Positions 1 through 12,354 of a stretch of 64,000 nucleotides of DNA are shown here, piece after piece. Source of the stretch: Plasmodium brasilianum (lineage: Eukaryota; Apicomplexa; Aconoidasida; Haemosporida; Plasmodiidae). Positions within the stretch are counted from its first letter, which is position 1. Each line of letters opens with the position of its first letter. The position numbers and the translations under genes are program-made. The notes under the pieces were generated by a model, which was not told the DNA's origin, did not search any database, and saw only the letters and a list, made by a program, of their open reading frames with translations. The DNA lies in contig NC_090115.1 in the NCBI RefSeq assembly GCF_023973825.1, forward strand, positions 62,001 to 126,000. The letters run 5' to 3'.

Positions 1-1431
1 CATATTTCCTTGAACAAATAATAAAGGCACAAATTTAATAATCCCACAGATACAATTTCTACAAAAAAATAAACGAATTACACTTAAAAATTTTGACTCT
101 TAGGAATTTCCTAATTTCTTATTCTTAAACCACAAAGAGAAATATGTATTTGTGAGTTATAAGTAAAAAATAAAATTCTTTTTTTTTTTTTTTTACATTC
201 GTTTTATTTAAAAAATGTGTTTTTATTAATATGAAGAAATTAGTAAGATAGATTTAAATCATACATATTTTTATATATATTTAAAAAAATATTTTTAATT
301 CTTTAGTTGTTATACTTATAAAAAAGCATAACGAATAGCTCAATAATATAAATAGATACCTAAATATGGTGAAGAAACAGCATATAATACATCTTTGTCT
401 TAATTATATCTAATGATAATATTGAAATTTACAGAGATAAAAAATTATCTAGAAATTTACAATTAAGTGAAAAAAAAAAGAGGACTTTTGTATACTATCT
501 ATTAGTAAATTATTAAATTTAATTATTTAAATTAATCATTAAATGGCATTGAAAATAAGAAGAACATATAATTAATTTGTTTATAAATTTTATATTTAAT
601 ATATATTTAATTATTTTCTGCAGAGTTTAATAATCACTACACTTAGGAACAATAATAAAATAATAATTATTTTTAAATTTTCTCAGAGTTATAATGATTT
701 ATAGTGCCTAAGTTATTAAATAATTATAAAAAATACATATTTAATGAAGATACTGTTCTATTATATATGGCTTCATGTATTTATGTCATGTGAAAAAAAT
801 CAATAATAAGCTAAAAGTATATTAAAAATATTTTTACATTTAATATTTTCTCTTGAATATTTCTTATAAAAATTAAATTATTTTTATAAATAAATAAAAA
901 TATATATATATATCAATGCAAAGGCATACATTTGTTTTCTATCATTAAATACATATGAAGACACATTAATTTTTAATATATATATAATAAAACTTTTTCA
1001 TAATTACAAAAAAAAATAGTGTTTTCAGACTATAAAAAGATATATAATAGAAAGGAGCACATTTTATTTCAAGAATGAAGTACTACATTTCAATAAATTT
1101 ATACGAAATGTGTTATCATATATTCATTTAAAAGTACAAATATATATAATTTATAGGTATCTATATAAATACAGAAATATATATATTATATTATATATAC
1201 ATATTTGAGCTTAAATAATGCTTTTAAATACAAATTTAAAAACAACAAAACGTTTGCATTATCAGAAAAAAAGAAAATATAATTTTTTACCATTATGTAG
1301 TGAAAAGACTAAGCATAAACTTGTGCATTCACAAAATTATGTCTCGTATGTATGTGTTTATTAAGAATACATAATTAACGATATTGAAAATATAAATTCA
1401 TATCTATATATTTGATAAAAATACATATTAC
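1..1431. other. gene-free DNA left of the first fam gene
   Basis: Very A+T-rich. It holds the left end of the fam unit (marker near 231). No open frame with family features, and no telomere repeat, was seen. Confidence 0.6.
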
Positions 1432-3300
1432 TTATTCATTTAATTGAGATATCAACTTAATTTTTTTATATTTCTCATTATTGCTTAATATCTTAGGAAT
1501 CGCTATTAGAAGTATGATTGTTAATATAATAATAATCACGCTAAAAAATATTAAATAAATATATATATCATCTAAGTTTGTGAGACCAGGTATATTCTTT
1601 ATAAGTTTACAAACTTCATCAATTGGTTTTACCTGTAAAAGATTCTTCACTGATTCTAGACCTTTTAATATGGGTATTCCTATTCCTAACACGAAAAAAA
1701 GGAAAAATGTAGTAACTCCGAATCCATAACTTCTAAATTTTATTTTTTTTAAAGCCATGTTACAAATTCTCCTATTCTTTTCCAAGAAATCGTCATAATG
1801 TTTTTTTTTGATCAATTTTTTTTCAAAATGGAAATGTTTCCCATCAAACATCCCATTATTATAATCCATAACTTCTGTGTAGTATTGTGCCTTGTTTAAT
1901 GAACTTTGAATAGATTGTCTGTTTTTTTTTTTGGCTCCTTTTTCGTAATTAGATACATCTCTATTTTTGTAATCTTTATTATATGGTATATCTTCTCTTA
2001 GTTCCGTATAATCTGAATTCTTATGTTGTTTGTATTTTGCTAGTAAACGATAACTTCGTGCACCTATTTTTTTACTAATGCTATAGTTTTCATTAGAGAG
2101 TTTGTTAAACGTGATCTAAAAAAAAAAAAATATAAATTTACATATTTATTATTTAATATAATAAAAAATATTATATAATGTTAAAAAATAAGTATTTATA
2201 AAAATAAAACAGTAAGAATATAAACTATACAAATATCCTTAGATAATATTATTATACTATATCATCGTTAAAATGAGATATCCAAGTTAAAAAAATAAAC
2301 GCAGAAATTTTAATAAATGAGCTTGGCTTAATTTTTTGTTCCATGTTATAAATCAATAATATATTAATATACTCAAAAAAAAAAAAAAAATCAATAATAA
2401 TAAAATATACTTCTAATGACAAGGGATGCTATATTTGTTTTAAAATATTTTTTTTATAATTGTTTTTTAAGCATTTAATAAAATATATATAACTGTATTG
2501 TTTTTTCATTACATATACAAATAAAAATATTTTTAAAATTATATTATATAATTTTTATCTTAATTTTACTTAAAAAAGTAGTATCTTCCATTAAAAATAA
2601 TAATATGTACTTATTTATAACTATTCAAAATTATAATTTAATTATTTAATGTAGTACACTAATTAAATGTTTATTTTATTAATCCTTTTTATAATAAACT
2701 AAGGGGAAATATATGTGATTTCTTATATGGAAATACTGAATTAATATACAATATAGAATATATAGAATATATATATAACATATTGCTATATATATTCAAT
2801 CCATGCTTTCTAATTTTGAGAATATTATCCTATTAATAGTTCAATTCAATAAACATTATATTTTGGAAAAACTTATAACTTATAAAATAATATAAATAAT
2901 TATAATAATATAATAGTAATAAATGAAGAATTCAACATATTTCGTTAAGTTAATTATAACATATTATTTAGTTACTACGTAATTACATATAATTTTTTAT
3001 ATACTATAATATATTTAAAAAATCGCATTAATTTGTTGTTATATAATATATGAGGAAATATATAATTTAAGGTTAAATAAAAGCTAATTTTTTACTTTTA
3101 TAGAATAATTTTTGAAAACAGTAATTTTTAATTAAGTTTTATTTATACCATTATTCTAAATGAAAATTAGTCATGTTCATTTACTTAATTTTTATTATTA
3201 TTTTTTTTTTTAATTATATATATTTGAAAGAAACATTAATATAGTAAAAAAAAAAAAACAAAAAATTAGCGTAGTAGAATTATTTCACATATATACATAT
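200..3300. repeat. tandem fam unit, copy 1 of a 3.6-kb duplication
   Basis: The gene-free DNA around the fam gene at 1.4 kb resembles that around the gene at 5.0 kb. A marker reading GAAGAAATTAG or a close variant, followed by CATATTTTTAT, occurs at about 231 and again near 3839, each about 1.2 kb before the fam stop codon. Upstream of the gene starts, the blocks at 2638-2664 and 6312-6340 read almost the same (TTTAATTATTTAAT, then a CACTAATTA core). The unit appears to have been duplicated in tandem, not the coding exons alone. Confidence 0.65.
1432..2344 (-). CDS. fam-l/fam-m family exported protein (best guess fam-m), two exons, intact
   Basis: Two exons on the minus strand: exon 1 at 2258-2344 and exon 2 at 1432-2115, separated by a 142-bp GT-AG intron, giving 256 aa. 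Exon 1 encodes 29 residues (starts MEQKIK, then a hydrophobic FIFLTWISHF core), a signal-peptide-like exon. Exon 2 opens with ITFNK and carries RSYRLLAKYK at about residues 48-57, a PEXEL-like site with K where E/Q/D is usual. A basic, Asn-rich middle leads to GKHFHFEKK and then two hydrophobic segments (about residues 158-180 and 215-240) that look like membrane helices. The protein ends in a short charged tail. This architecture is typical of the P. malariae fam-l and fam-m families, whose members are predicted to be exported and have been proposed to share an RH5-like fold. Which of the two families it belongs to is recalled from memory and uncertain. The start is fixed by the splice phase and by identical exon-1 length in its two relatives. 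Confidence 0.85.
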
Positions 3301-5029
3301 GAATATATATTATTTTCATATAAGAATATATTTAATAAAATATAATTATATTGAATACAAACAAAAAATATATATATATATAGGTATATATATTTTTATT
3401 AAATTCATATTAGAAATGTTCTTATTCTTTCCCTGCAGAACTGTTCGTATGTGTCAGATTTATCTTCTTTAGTTCATAAGTATACATTTACGCAGAAAAT
3501 AAAATGCAAGAGTTTTTTAACTTACTAAACAATACATAAAATGTGAGTGTAATATGTAAATCATATACTAATATTACATTATAATTGTCTATATGTTCTA
3601 TGTGATAGAAAATTTAAGAAATGAAAACTGCTAGCAAATCTGTTATGTGGGAATATTTATGCATTATATATTTTTAATTAAACATTATAAGAATAAAAAA
3701 TAGAGCAATTCATGAAGCATACTTTATTAAAACTTTTCCGACAAATAGAAACAATGTTTCGGATTTATAAGTAATTTATAAATAATGAGTAATTTTTTTT
3801 TAAATTTTATTCTATATAATAATTTATAATTATTAATATGGAGAAATTAGTGACTGTTAACATAAAATATACATATTTTTATACCTTATTAAAATAATAT
3901 TAATTCTTTACTCTATATATTTATGGGCATAACCATAGAATTTATATATAAATAAAATTATGTTCATTATCATCTGGCTGTAGAATATATATATTTATTT
4001 TGATTTCCCGTAATTATAGTTTATCCTCTTACAGAAATATATATATATTTAAAATTTTACTATAAAGGAAATGAAAAGTTAAGAATATATATATATCTAT
4101 AAAAATATTATTAGATCTAATTCATATATGTATTGTTTTGATTATGTAAAAAATAAAAAAAATTATATAGTTTATTTGTAAATTTTCGATTTCATAAGTA
4201 TGTAGCTAATTTAATATAAATTGTGTAAATATTACTATTAAGGTAAACAGTAATATACTGAATATTATAAACATCTCATTTAGTTGTAAATATAAAGAAC
4301 ACATAATTTCTTAAATAGTTATAAATAATAAATATTTAATGAAGCTATTTTTCATTGTATATTTATAAATTCGAATTTATATCATTCGTAAAAAGATTAA
4401 AGTACAATATAGATATTTTTACAATAATATTATATGAACTATATACCACAAAGAATATTTTACAAAAATAATAATAAATTTTTCCTTAAATAAATGTATA
4501 TTTAAATATCAATATAATAAAATACATTCGATTCCTTTCATTAAATATTAAACCAGCCAGAATTATTGCTAATTTAAAATTAGTACAACATTTTCTATAT
4601 AAGCTGAAAAATCATAATTTTATACAAAAAGAATACAAAAAACAAAAAAAGCAATTTTTATATCAAATAGAAATTATTATATTTAAATAAAATTAAATAA
4701 ACAATGCTATTATATATTTATTTCAATACATATACAAACATTTTTCATCAAAAATTTAATAAAATTCAAAAATATATATTTGGAACAACAATATTTAATT
4801 AAACTAAAATAATGCAATAAATATGGTACACAATTAAATATTTCAAATTAAAAAATAATTAAAAGCATATATTTTTACTTATGTTTATAAAAATAACTAT
4901 ATATATGTAACTCCATTTTTTAGATATAAGCAATTATGTATATGTCTATCAAGTATATCACTAATATTACATATGTTACTTCATAATAATTACTTATTTG
5001 TAGAAAGAATTATATTTCTTATATTTATT
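2345..5029. other. intergenic DNA between the two fam genes
   Basis: It contains the 5' flank of the 1.4-kb gene and, from about 3.6 kb, the 3' flank of the 5.0-kb gene. Both parts recur at other fam loci in the window. No gene seen. Confidence 0.6.
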
Positions 5030-6017
5030 TCACCTCTTTTTGAATTTAATTTTTTCATATTTTTTAACTTTTTTATGGTAGTAAACAAGCGCTAATATAA
5101 ATACTACACATAATATAAGAAAAGGTAGGAAATATATTAGAATACCACAAAAACGGCCTAACAATTCAGCTTTATTGATACTTTGAGAAGCTGCTTCACT
5201 CGTTGTCCATAATGGAGACTTCCAAAACCAATCTAATTTTTTGACCTCTTCAAAAATATTCACAAACCATTGAGCATTCGAAACTCCTAATGGATCCCAG
5301 GACGCCAGTGATATCGGCAAGCTCTTTTCAATTGAAATACCCAATGAAAAATCTACTATAACCAATATTAACAACAAACAGAATAATAATGCAGGTGTAG
5401 CAATTCGTAATCCGTATTTTTTACTTATTACTTTTTTGTAAGTCTTGTTACTAATTGTGCTGTTCTTCTTAAGAAAATCTATGAAATCAAGTTCTTTGAA
5501 TATTTTTTTTTCAATAGACGAACATTTTTTTGCAAATACACAAGAATTATTTTTTATGTTTTGTTTGTGGCATGCAGAACTCCTTGACAAACTTCCATTT
5601 AATTGTTTACTTCTTCCATTTAACATCTTTTCATTATTAGACATATAATTTGTTTTATTCATTCCTTTGCTTGTTACTTCTTCTTTTAAACATACAATAC
5701 GTGGGTCCATATCTTTTTTACATTTTTCCAGTAATCGATAAGATCTTGTATTTGATTTTCCAAAAATAATGTTAGTTTCATGAAAATATTTGTTAATTGT
5801 ACTCTAAAAAAATAAAGTATATATTCATTTTTTAAAAATCTAATTAATCTCATTATAAAAAATTCTATTAATATATATAAAACACTGAAAATATGAATAA
5901 CATGAATATACTTTAGTAATATTTTCATACTGTGAGATTGTTAAAATGGTATATCGAACTTAAAAGGATAAAATAAGCAATATCAATGAATAAGATTGAC
6001 TTTATATTTTGTCTCAT
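5030..6017 (-). CDS. fam-l/fam-m family exported protein (best guess fam-l), two exons, intact
   Basis: Exon 1 (5931-6017) encodes 29 residues starting MRQNIK with a hydrophobic core (AYFILLSSIYHF). Exon 2 (5030-5803) encodes 257 residues after a 127-bp GT-AG intron; total 286 aa. Exon 2 has RSYRLLEKCK near residues 49-58, a PEXEL-like RLLxK site. The block EKKIFKELDFIDFLKKN and then KKYGLR precede a first hydrophobic segment (ATPALLFCLLLILVIVDF). A roughly 65-residue loop with several Trp follows, then a second hydrophobic segment (GILIYFLPFLILCVVFILALVYY) and the basic tail KKVKKYEKIKFKKR. This matches the two-helix P. malariae fam-l/fam-m pattern; the fam-l label is a recollection. It lies in the same orientation as the gene at 1.4 kb, about 2.7 kb away, fitting the known habit of these families to occur as same-strand doublets. 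The upstream flank (6.02-6.34 kb) resembles the flank of the 1.4-kb gene, so the promoter was probably duplicated with it. Confidence 0.87.
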
Positions 6018-9000
6018 GATATAAATATTTTATATTATAATATATTAAGGAAAATAGTAACAATAATATAATATACGTCTAATGATACAGGAAAATATAT
6101 TATTCATTTGTTCTTTTTTTTTTTGGTTATTTTTTATTTTTCTGTAAATATAAAATTTATATAACTATAACGCATTTTACAATATAGAAATAGAAAAATA
6201 CCCTTAAGAAAGTATTGTATAATTTTTAATTTAATGTTATTTAAAAATAAATCTAGCATAACTTAAAATAAAAAAATTTGGATTTCTTAATAAATATTTA
6301 AAAATAAATAATTTAATTATTTAATTTGGTGCACTAATTAAGCAGTATTTTTATAAATACATTTCAGAATAATCTAAGAAAAGTATATGTGAGTTAATAT
6401 TTTAAGGATATGTGGAGTTCATATACAATATAGAATGTATAGAATATATATATAATACATTAATTCATGTTTTGAAAAGAGATCTAATATAATAGATGTT
6501 TTTTCAATAAAAATTCAAAATTTATAAGCATCATTTATTAGTAGGACTTATTATTTTTAAAATAGTAATATTTATTACATTAATGCAATAAAAATAATAA
6601 TAAATGAAGAAAAACATATTATATACAATTTAATGTATTATATTAATCATAACACGTTCTTTATTTACTCCTTGAGATTATGTATCCTTCTATATTCATA
6701 TATATATATATATCATATCATATGTATAGTATAATTTTTTGAAGATATATATAAAATTAAATAAGTGCTGGATTTTTTTTTTTTTTTATCTAATAATTTT
6801 TGAAAATTATAATTTTGAATAAAGTTTAATTTATGTCAGTATTACCAACTGAAAAATATTTATACCCATCTACTTATTTTATTTTATTTTATTTTTTTAA
6901 TTAATTATATATATTTTGAAGAAATATGAATATGGAAAAAAAAAACACAAAAAAGAGAGATTATAGATATAAATAATATGAAAATATTGCGTAAATTATC
7001 ATTAATTTAAAAATATATCAAATGAAATAAATTTACAAATAAAATACAGTAAAAAGTACGTAAATAGCAAATGAGAAAGGATAACAGCATAATATACTGA
7101 AATTTGTGATTCAGTAATTTTAGAACGAATATATTATCTTTTATGTATTATTTTAAAAATACAAAGTGTTGGGAATATATTTTAGAGATACGCCATAAAA
7201 AAACGATCTAAATATCTAAATATATAAATAAATAATATTTATTTAAAATACTTTTAACAAAAAAAAGTGTATTATTCCCCAATGTTCCTATTACTATGTA
7301 TTATAAACCACAGAATAACAATTATAAAAATAATGCTTATTCAAAATATTATTATAATAATCTCTAATAAAAATTTGTATTAAATTTTATAAAAAATTAC
7401 TATAGTACAAGTAAAAACTTAAAAAAGAAAGAAAAAAACAGTTAAATTAATAAAACTATTGTTAAATTACAAAAAAAAAAAAATAATAAATTAAACGAAA
7501 GTTAGCATTATTATATTTTTATTGTTTTGATATATTTATTATTTTTAACACAACAATTATGAGAACTAATATTTAGTTTCTTCTAGGATTTTGTGCAATT
7601 ATATAATCTCATTTTTTTTTCTCACTTAATATTTACATATAATACAACTCATTTAGAAAATTTATAGTAATCCTTATATAGCTTACTAAAAAGAATAAGT
7701 AAAATGAGTTCATTACATAATAAAACCTTGTTAAATATTTACATATAGGTAACCCTTTTAACTATTAGAAATATTCATTGTAAACATATTTATAAAGTAT
7801 TGTTTTAAAAAATAAATCTATATTTATCTAAATTATGTATGTTTTACTTAAATTAAGAAATCATATAAAAATACTTTAATTTTTTAGTAATGCATTTAAT
7901 TTTTTCATTTCTAATTATATATGCTACAAGTAAATTGTTTAGCTAAGTATATACATATATGTATCAATAAATTTTACATGCGTCTCATGTCTTTTTTATA
8001 TTTAATAAATAATGTTATTATTATATAATACATATAAATAAATAAAGATAAATATATAATAATATTGAATATCAATTTTAAAAACATTACTTCTTAATTA
8101 AAATAATTATATATTTCAATAACTAAAAAAATTGGAATGCTCATTCAGAAGTTCAATTTTTACAGAAGGAAATGTATAGTTTACATGATTTCGTGTATAA
8201 TTATCTAAAATATATATGTGCTTTTGTTTTCCTACAAAGAAATATTTGCTTGGGAATTTTTTTTTATATATATTTCTAATATATTTTATTTGTATTCCTA
8301 TTCCTTAAAATTAACCATATTTAAAATAATTCATATAGTCTTTGCATGTATTGTTAAAGTTAACGTTTATAATATAATAATCTTATATAATGATGTGTTG
8401 AACACAATGGAAATAATTGTTGTACGAATTGCAATATTTTTAAAAGAATTTTAATACTAACAAATAAATTATGTTAAATGCAATGTTGGATCATTCGTAA
8501 AATTTATTCATTATGTATATAAGGCTTCTCATACTAAGTAAATCCCATTTTCCTTAAAATTTTAACTGAGGCAATCAGAATTTCGAGAAAAATTCTTATC
8601 ATGTTAATGAATATGAATTTATCAATTTATTCTTAATAATTACAATAAAATTTATCGCAATATTTTTCATATTTTTTATTGAGGAAAACTACATTATGTT
8701 CCATTTAGTAATATGAATCTTCTTGTACAACCTTATAATCCATTAGAACAAGAAATTATTGTTGTAAAAGTGTTGTTTTAACAAATATGTAATTTTTATA
8801 ATAATGGTTTATTCTATTTGGACTTTGGTTTAATCTTGAATAATAAAAAATAAAAATATATTAAATGATCTAGACGAACATAATAATCATTTAGCGCTAG
8901 AAGGTTCTGAAAATTATCATGAAAACTACCGTGATATCAGATATTATATATCATGTCATACTATACGCAATTATAATATATAAATGTTCAAAAAAAGATA

Positions 9001-10111
9001 TTTATATTAATAACAATTATAGTTGTGAATAAGTTAAATGAATATTATTTTAAAAAATACAAAAAATAAAAGTGTTAGTATAAATTGTTATTTATAAGTA
9101 TATTGCATGTACAATATATGTATAGGCACAATAATAGGATAACTATAAAAAGATCATACATAAAGACCCACGTGATATATTTTAACAAAGTAAAAAAGAA
9201 TATATATATCAAATTAAAAGATAAATATCTTACTCAAAATTATAAGTAATTAAAACAAAGAAAATATAAAAATGCATTAATTTTTTTATTGAATAAACAT
9301 TATCGATATAACTCTTCAATAGTGATATAGTTAGGATACACAGTATTTATTATAGGTAACGCATTAATATAATATATATAAATGGACATGTATAAAAAAA
9401 AAAAATTTTATAATTTAATATGAGCAATATGAACAGTGTTTGTAAATGAAGAAAGAATTATTATTACATTTGCTAAAAATTTGTAATAATAAAGGTATGT
9501 CATATATTATTGTAATATTACTACATATATAATAATTATTATACTATTATAATTACATTATTAAAAATATGATATATTTTAGAGCTATAATTTTAAAAAA
9601 TAAGAGATAGAACTATATAACTTTATATTAAGTAAATTATACATAGAACAAAGATATGTATTTTAATAGGATTGAATAATATTAATTAAAATAACGATAA
9701 TATTACATATTTTACATTGAGAAAATATGAATTAATATAACTTATTGTAATTTTAATGAAATGACTTGTATATGTACGTTCGTTATAGAGAGTGTTTCCA
9801 TTTTGCATTTATGTGTATATCTAAAGGTGTATATGTAAAACTAGAATATATTTATCATAAAATAATTTTTTTTATTATATTTTAATAAATAATATTCTTT
9901 AAAATTACATTAATTCTAAGAATATATCAACAATTATAAATTCTTGTGTGAAATAATATGAATTGTAAATTTAATTACATAAGTGGATTTTTATAATAAT
10001 TTATATAACAATTAATACATATTAAATAAGACATAATTATATTGTCTAAAGTGAATAAAAAATGTTAAATAGGACGGTTTTAATATAAAATTTTCATCTG
10101 TATTTTGTTCT

Positions 10112-10142
<31 letters not shown>

Positions 10143-12354
10143 CAATTATATTAGTATATCTTATGTGAAAAATGCGTATGTTCAGCATATGTATTTTAAT
10201 GATAAATATTATTTTTTAAATAAATACATAATATATTCATAGTACTACGAAGAAATATTCAATGGCTCATACGAAATGTTATTAATCTTGTATTACTTTT
10301 AATTAAATATTATAAATAAAGTGAATTAGAACCCGTTAACTTTCATAATATATTAGAACAAAAAAATTAATAATAAATTAATTAAAAAAATAAAAAGTTC
10401 ATATATTTATAAAATAGTATAAAAAAAAAAAAAAAAACATAAATGTGATTATACAAATATCTGAAAACAATTGTCATGTAGTTCTAATATTCTTTCAAAA
10501 TTTTGGAAAAATCGTATTTTCTTTAATATTTCTATATATTAGTGTACCATTTTATGTTCTCTATGTATTATGTTTACCATATACGTAAATAACATATTAG
10601 AATACAACAATTTAAATACATAATATCTTTAAAAATGATAAAATTTTATGAATAATCCCCCTGTATATAGTTATTAAACAATTTATTTTGAAAAGAAAAA
10701 GAATAGAATGTAAACAATTAAAATATAAAAAGAGAGTAATAAACCAAGAAAATATATAAAAATAAATTCAAAATTTAAAAATAAATCAAACCAATTATTC
10801 TTTAAGATAAAAGATTTATTAAACATATATATATAATTGCTTAATTTGTAATATGAAGTAATTTACAAAAATTAATTTTCAGTTAATATATATATATTTT
10901 TTTTTTATTCTTTTTATTTCCTCACCATTTTCTATCCCTTATGTAGAAGTTTCCCAACATGCATTAAAATTAGTAATAATATATTTACATTATAACAGAA
11001 TAACCTATAATGCTGGTAATATTTTTAATTTATTTTGTAGTTACATTTACAAGATCATATCGTAAAAAGTTATAATATAGTACCCCTTCTTCTTTATGTT
11101 GCATGCTAAATAAATATTTATTAATAGTGATAAATAGATATTTTAATTAATTATCAATTAAAGAAAAATACAAGAAAAAAAAAAAAAATAAATAACATCT
11201 TTTTAATATATTTATTAGAATATATCTACTACTAACTACCAAAAAATAATTATGATATTAAAATATTTTTTGTATTATTTAATGTTGTATATTATTCCAC
11301 TTACATAGATTATAATATTATAATTTTTCCTAAAAATATTTATACTTCATTTTACTTTTTTAAAACAACATAATATAATTAATTTTTATATAAGAATATC
11401 CTTATGATTTTCAATATTTCAAAAAAGTGACTGAAGTTATTTTCATTGATTAATATATCTTAATATGTATTCTAATAATTAAAATTCAGTTCAAGAAAAA
11501 TCATATTCAAAAGTTGCAATATACATTACAATTAATACATATAAAAAATTATACTATTTTAAATTATTCAACAGAATAATAAATGCTGCATATAATTAAT
11601 TTTTGGGTAACTGTTATATATATATAATATTAAAAGTCATATGTAAATTTCAATGATATTCTTTCAAAAGCGTAGCAACAACTTATTATAATTTATATAA
11701 TATTAATTTTTCTCTCTTATATATTATAGTATATATAGAAAACTACTAAAATAATAATAATAAAATTATAATGATTTATATCAAAAATAAATAACAAATA
11801 TAACACAATAAAAAAGGAACGTACTAACATACTAATAACAATTTTGTTAATAGATTATTTATTTTCAAAAAAAAGAAAAGAATAAAAGGAATTAATTATA
11901 TTAATACAGGTAGTATTACTTCTATATATGTGTCTGTTAGAAGAAAAAAAAACGATATAATACATATATTAATAATAATTTTACATAGAAACTTTTATAC
12001 CACTTATATGTAATTTTTTAATGTTAGTTATTTAACTTTTTCTTTATAAATTTTGCATAAATTTTACGTAAAAATATATACTTAACAGTTATATAAAATA
12101 AACATAATATTAGAATATATCTTCGGTTATAATATATTTATGGTAAAAAAATATTAGAAACTCATAAAATTAATCCTAATATATTCACTTATTTTATGGT
12201 TCCCATATAAATTCCTAGTAGTTGATAGTTTTGTAATTTATCTTAACATTCATTAGTTTATAATTACTCAAGTGATAAGTATAAATACATATATTTGTAT
12301 TTTTTTTTTCAGTTTGTTATTTACAACGAAATAGAGTAATTATGTAGAGTCAAT
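6018..12354. other. divergent intergenic region between fam and STP1
   Basis: This 6.3-kb gap carries the upstream regions of both genes, which point away from each other. Short protein-like pieces occur near 8.7-8.95 kb (LLVQPYNPLEQEII, then DLDEHNNHLALEGSENYHEN) but no gene could be built. Much of the gap is collinear with 19.4-25.8 kb. Confidence 0.55.

Noticed and set aside
5445..5648. Plus-strand open frame of 67 codons
   Set aside because: Antisense shadow of the fam gene at 5.0 kb.
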